A stretch of DNA of 63,174 nt, taken from NCBI RefSeq assembly GCF_003243465.1, contig NZ_QFQZ01000019.1, forward strand, positions 1 to 63,174, read 5' to 3'. Each line of letters starts with the position of its first letter. The first letter of the stretch is position 1. Shown one piece after another: positions 62,432-63,174 of the stretch. The DNA comes from Caulobacter segnis. GTDB taxonomy: Bacteria > Pseudomonadota > Alphaproteobacteria > Caulobacterales > Caulobacteraceae. The notes beneath the pieces are model-generated. The model ran no database searches, was not told the origin of the DNA, and saw only the letters and a list, made by a program, of their open reading frames with translations. A program made the position numbers and the translations under genes.

Positions 62432-62648
62432 GGTCGTCACGGATATGGAGCGGGAGGATCGCGAAGGCGAGGCCCTATCGCAGGCGCGCCTCCGAGGAAA
62501 CGGCAAATCGCCACGGGCCTTCGGACGTCGCCTCCCGGCCGTGGCCTGATCGCCTCCCGGCGCGCGTGTCTTTCTCGGGGCGCTGTGAGCCACTAGGTAA
62601 GGAGAGACGCGGCCGCGATTCCGACATTTGGCCGAGGGTTGAGCAGCA

Positions 62649-63174
62649 ATGGCGCGTGAACGTCCCGAACCGATCTTCAATGCGCCGTGGCCGGCCCTGC
62701 TGGCGGCGGTGTCGATCCTCGCGCCCAACGCCATCCTGATGAACGCCGACGAGCCGACGATCCTGTCGCTGGCGCTCGTGCCGCGGGATTTCTGGGCGGG
62801 CCATTGGACGGGCGTGGTCACGATGATGTTCGTGCACGGCGGGTGGCTGCATGCCTTGATGAACGCGGCCTTCGCGGTGGCCTTCGGCGCGCCGGTCGCC
62901 CGGTTGCTGGGAACGGGCGCGCGGGGCGGGGCGGTCTTCGCGCTCTTCTATATGGCGTGCGGAGTCGTGGCGGGCCTGGGCTACGCCCTGCTGCATCCCG
63001 ACGCCGCCACGCCGGTGGTCGGCGCGTCCGGCGCTGTGTCTGGCCTGATGGGCGCGGCGGCTCGCACCATGGACGGGCGAGGGCGGCTTGGTCCGATGTT
63101 CGGCCCGCAGGTGCTGTCTCTGGGGCTGGGCTGGCTGGTCGTCAATCTCGTGATGCTGGCCGTGTTCGGTGGTT
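62649..63174 (+). CDS. Rhomboid-family intramembrane serine protease (3' end beyond window)
   Basis: The first 175 residues are inside the window. HGGWLHALMN (His63, His68, Asn72) and GASGAVSGLMG with Ser127 match the rhomboid active-site motifs; the catalytic His of the last helix lies beyond the end. It is divergent from the ABC-F gene over about 220 bases. It is probably a membrane-embedded protease of the GlpG-like group. Confidence 0.9.
   Translation, partial: MARERPEPIFNAPWPALLAAVSILAPNAILMNADEPTILSLALVPRDFWAGHWTGVVTMMFVHGGWLHALMNAAFAVAFGAPVARLLGTGARGGAVFALFYMACGVVAGLGYALLHPDAATPVVGASGAVSGLMGAAARTMDGRGRLGPMFGPQVLSLGLGWLVVNLVMLAVFGG

Overview
The window is chromosomal DNA from a high-G+C alphaproteobacterium, most likely Caulobacter or a close relative. 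This is inferred from the radC-map-sfsA neighbourhood, the many TonB-dependent receptors, the MASE1-type and GAF/PAS hybrid kinases, the DUF3126 and PAS_5 proteins, and near-uniform GC3-rich codon use. No 16S gene or other decisive marker is present.

Layout. (1) 1-1.8 kb is the right end of a lower-G+C accessory segment: an exported Pro/Ala-rich protein cut by the window edge, a DUF3768 protein, a very small ORF and a zinc-ribbon/HTH protein. It abuts a radC that has lost its catalytic C-terminal domain, so radC is a likely insertion target or deletion scar. (2) 2.3-6.1 kb is housekeeping: a small membrane protein, map, a lipoprotein, sfsA, a CinA/MoaB-type protein and an XRE regulator. (3) 6.6-21.8 kb is a catabolic island. 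A plus-strand operon (cupin, NAD-dependent epimerase, SDR, FAH-type hydrolase) faces a minus-strand TonB receptor plus two-domain VOC (extradiol-type) dioxygenase. Next come a TetR regulator, an operon of MFS carrier, dienelactone hydrolase, cytochrome b561 and a second TetR, then a second FAH-family hydrolase with an ACMSD-type amidohydrolase, and a second MFS carrier. Together these look like outer-membrane uptake, inner-membrane uptake, ring cleavage and side-chain processing of an unidentified cyclic, probably aromatic, compound. No ring hydroxylase is present. (4) 22.2-32 kb holds a tRNA-Leu(UAA), a PHP phosphoesterase, an S9 peptidase, a hybrid kinase and a metNI-x-metQ methionine importer with an unknown small gene inside it.

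(5) 32.2-37.5 kb has a GntR regulator, a siderophore-type TonB receptor with an EF-hand loop, an MFS carrier and a TorF-like porin. (6) 37.9-46 kb is a run of mostly single metabolic genes (SDR, queF, nitroreductase, Nudix, nucleoside phosphorylase-like, cysE, glutaminyl cyclotransferase, LysR, DUF3126, GNAT). (7) 46-63.2 kb has an OPT transporter, a PhoH-like ATPase with a terminator-like hairpin just upstream of its start, a gamma-carbonic anhydrase-like protein, a GMC oxidoreductase, a PAS_5 protein, a large M16 lipoprotein peptidase, an SsuABC/ThiXYZ-like ABC importer, a MASE1 hybrid kinase, an ABC-F protein and a rhomboid protease cut by the window end.

Dispersed palindromic intergenic repeats occur at 5.6, 32.0, 45.9, 49.8 and 50.0 kb; two copies (45.9 and 49.8 kb) are clearly the same element. 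No insertion sequence, integrase, CRISPR array or rRNA is visible. Starts were moved downstream of the longest open frame wherever a Shine-Dalgarno sequence, signal peptide or family start supported it.
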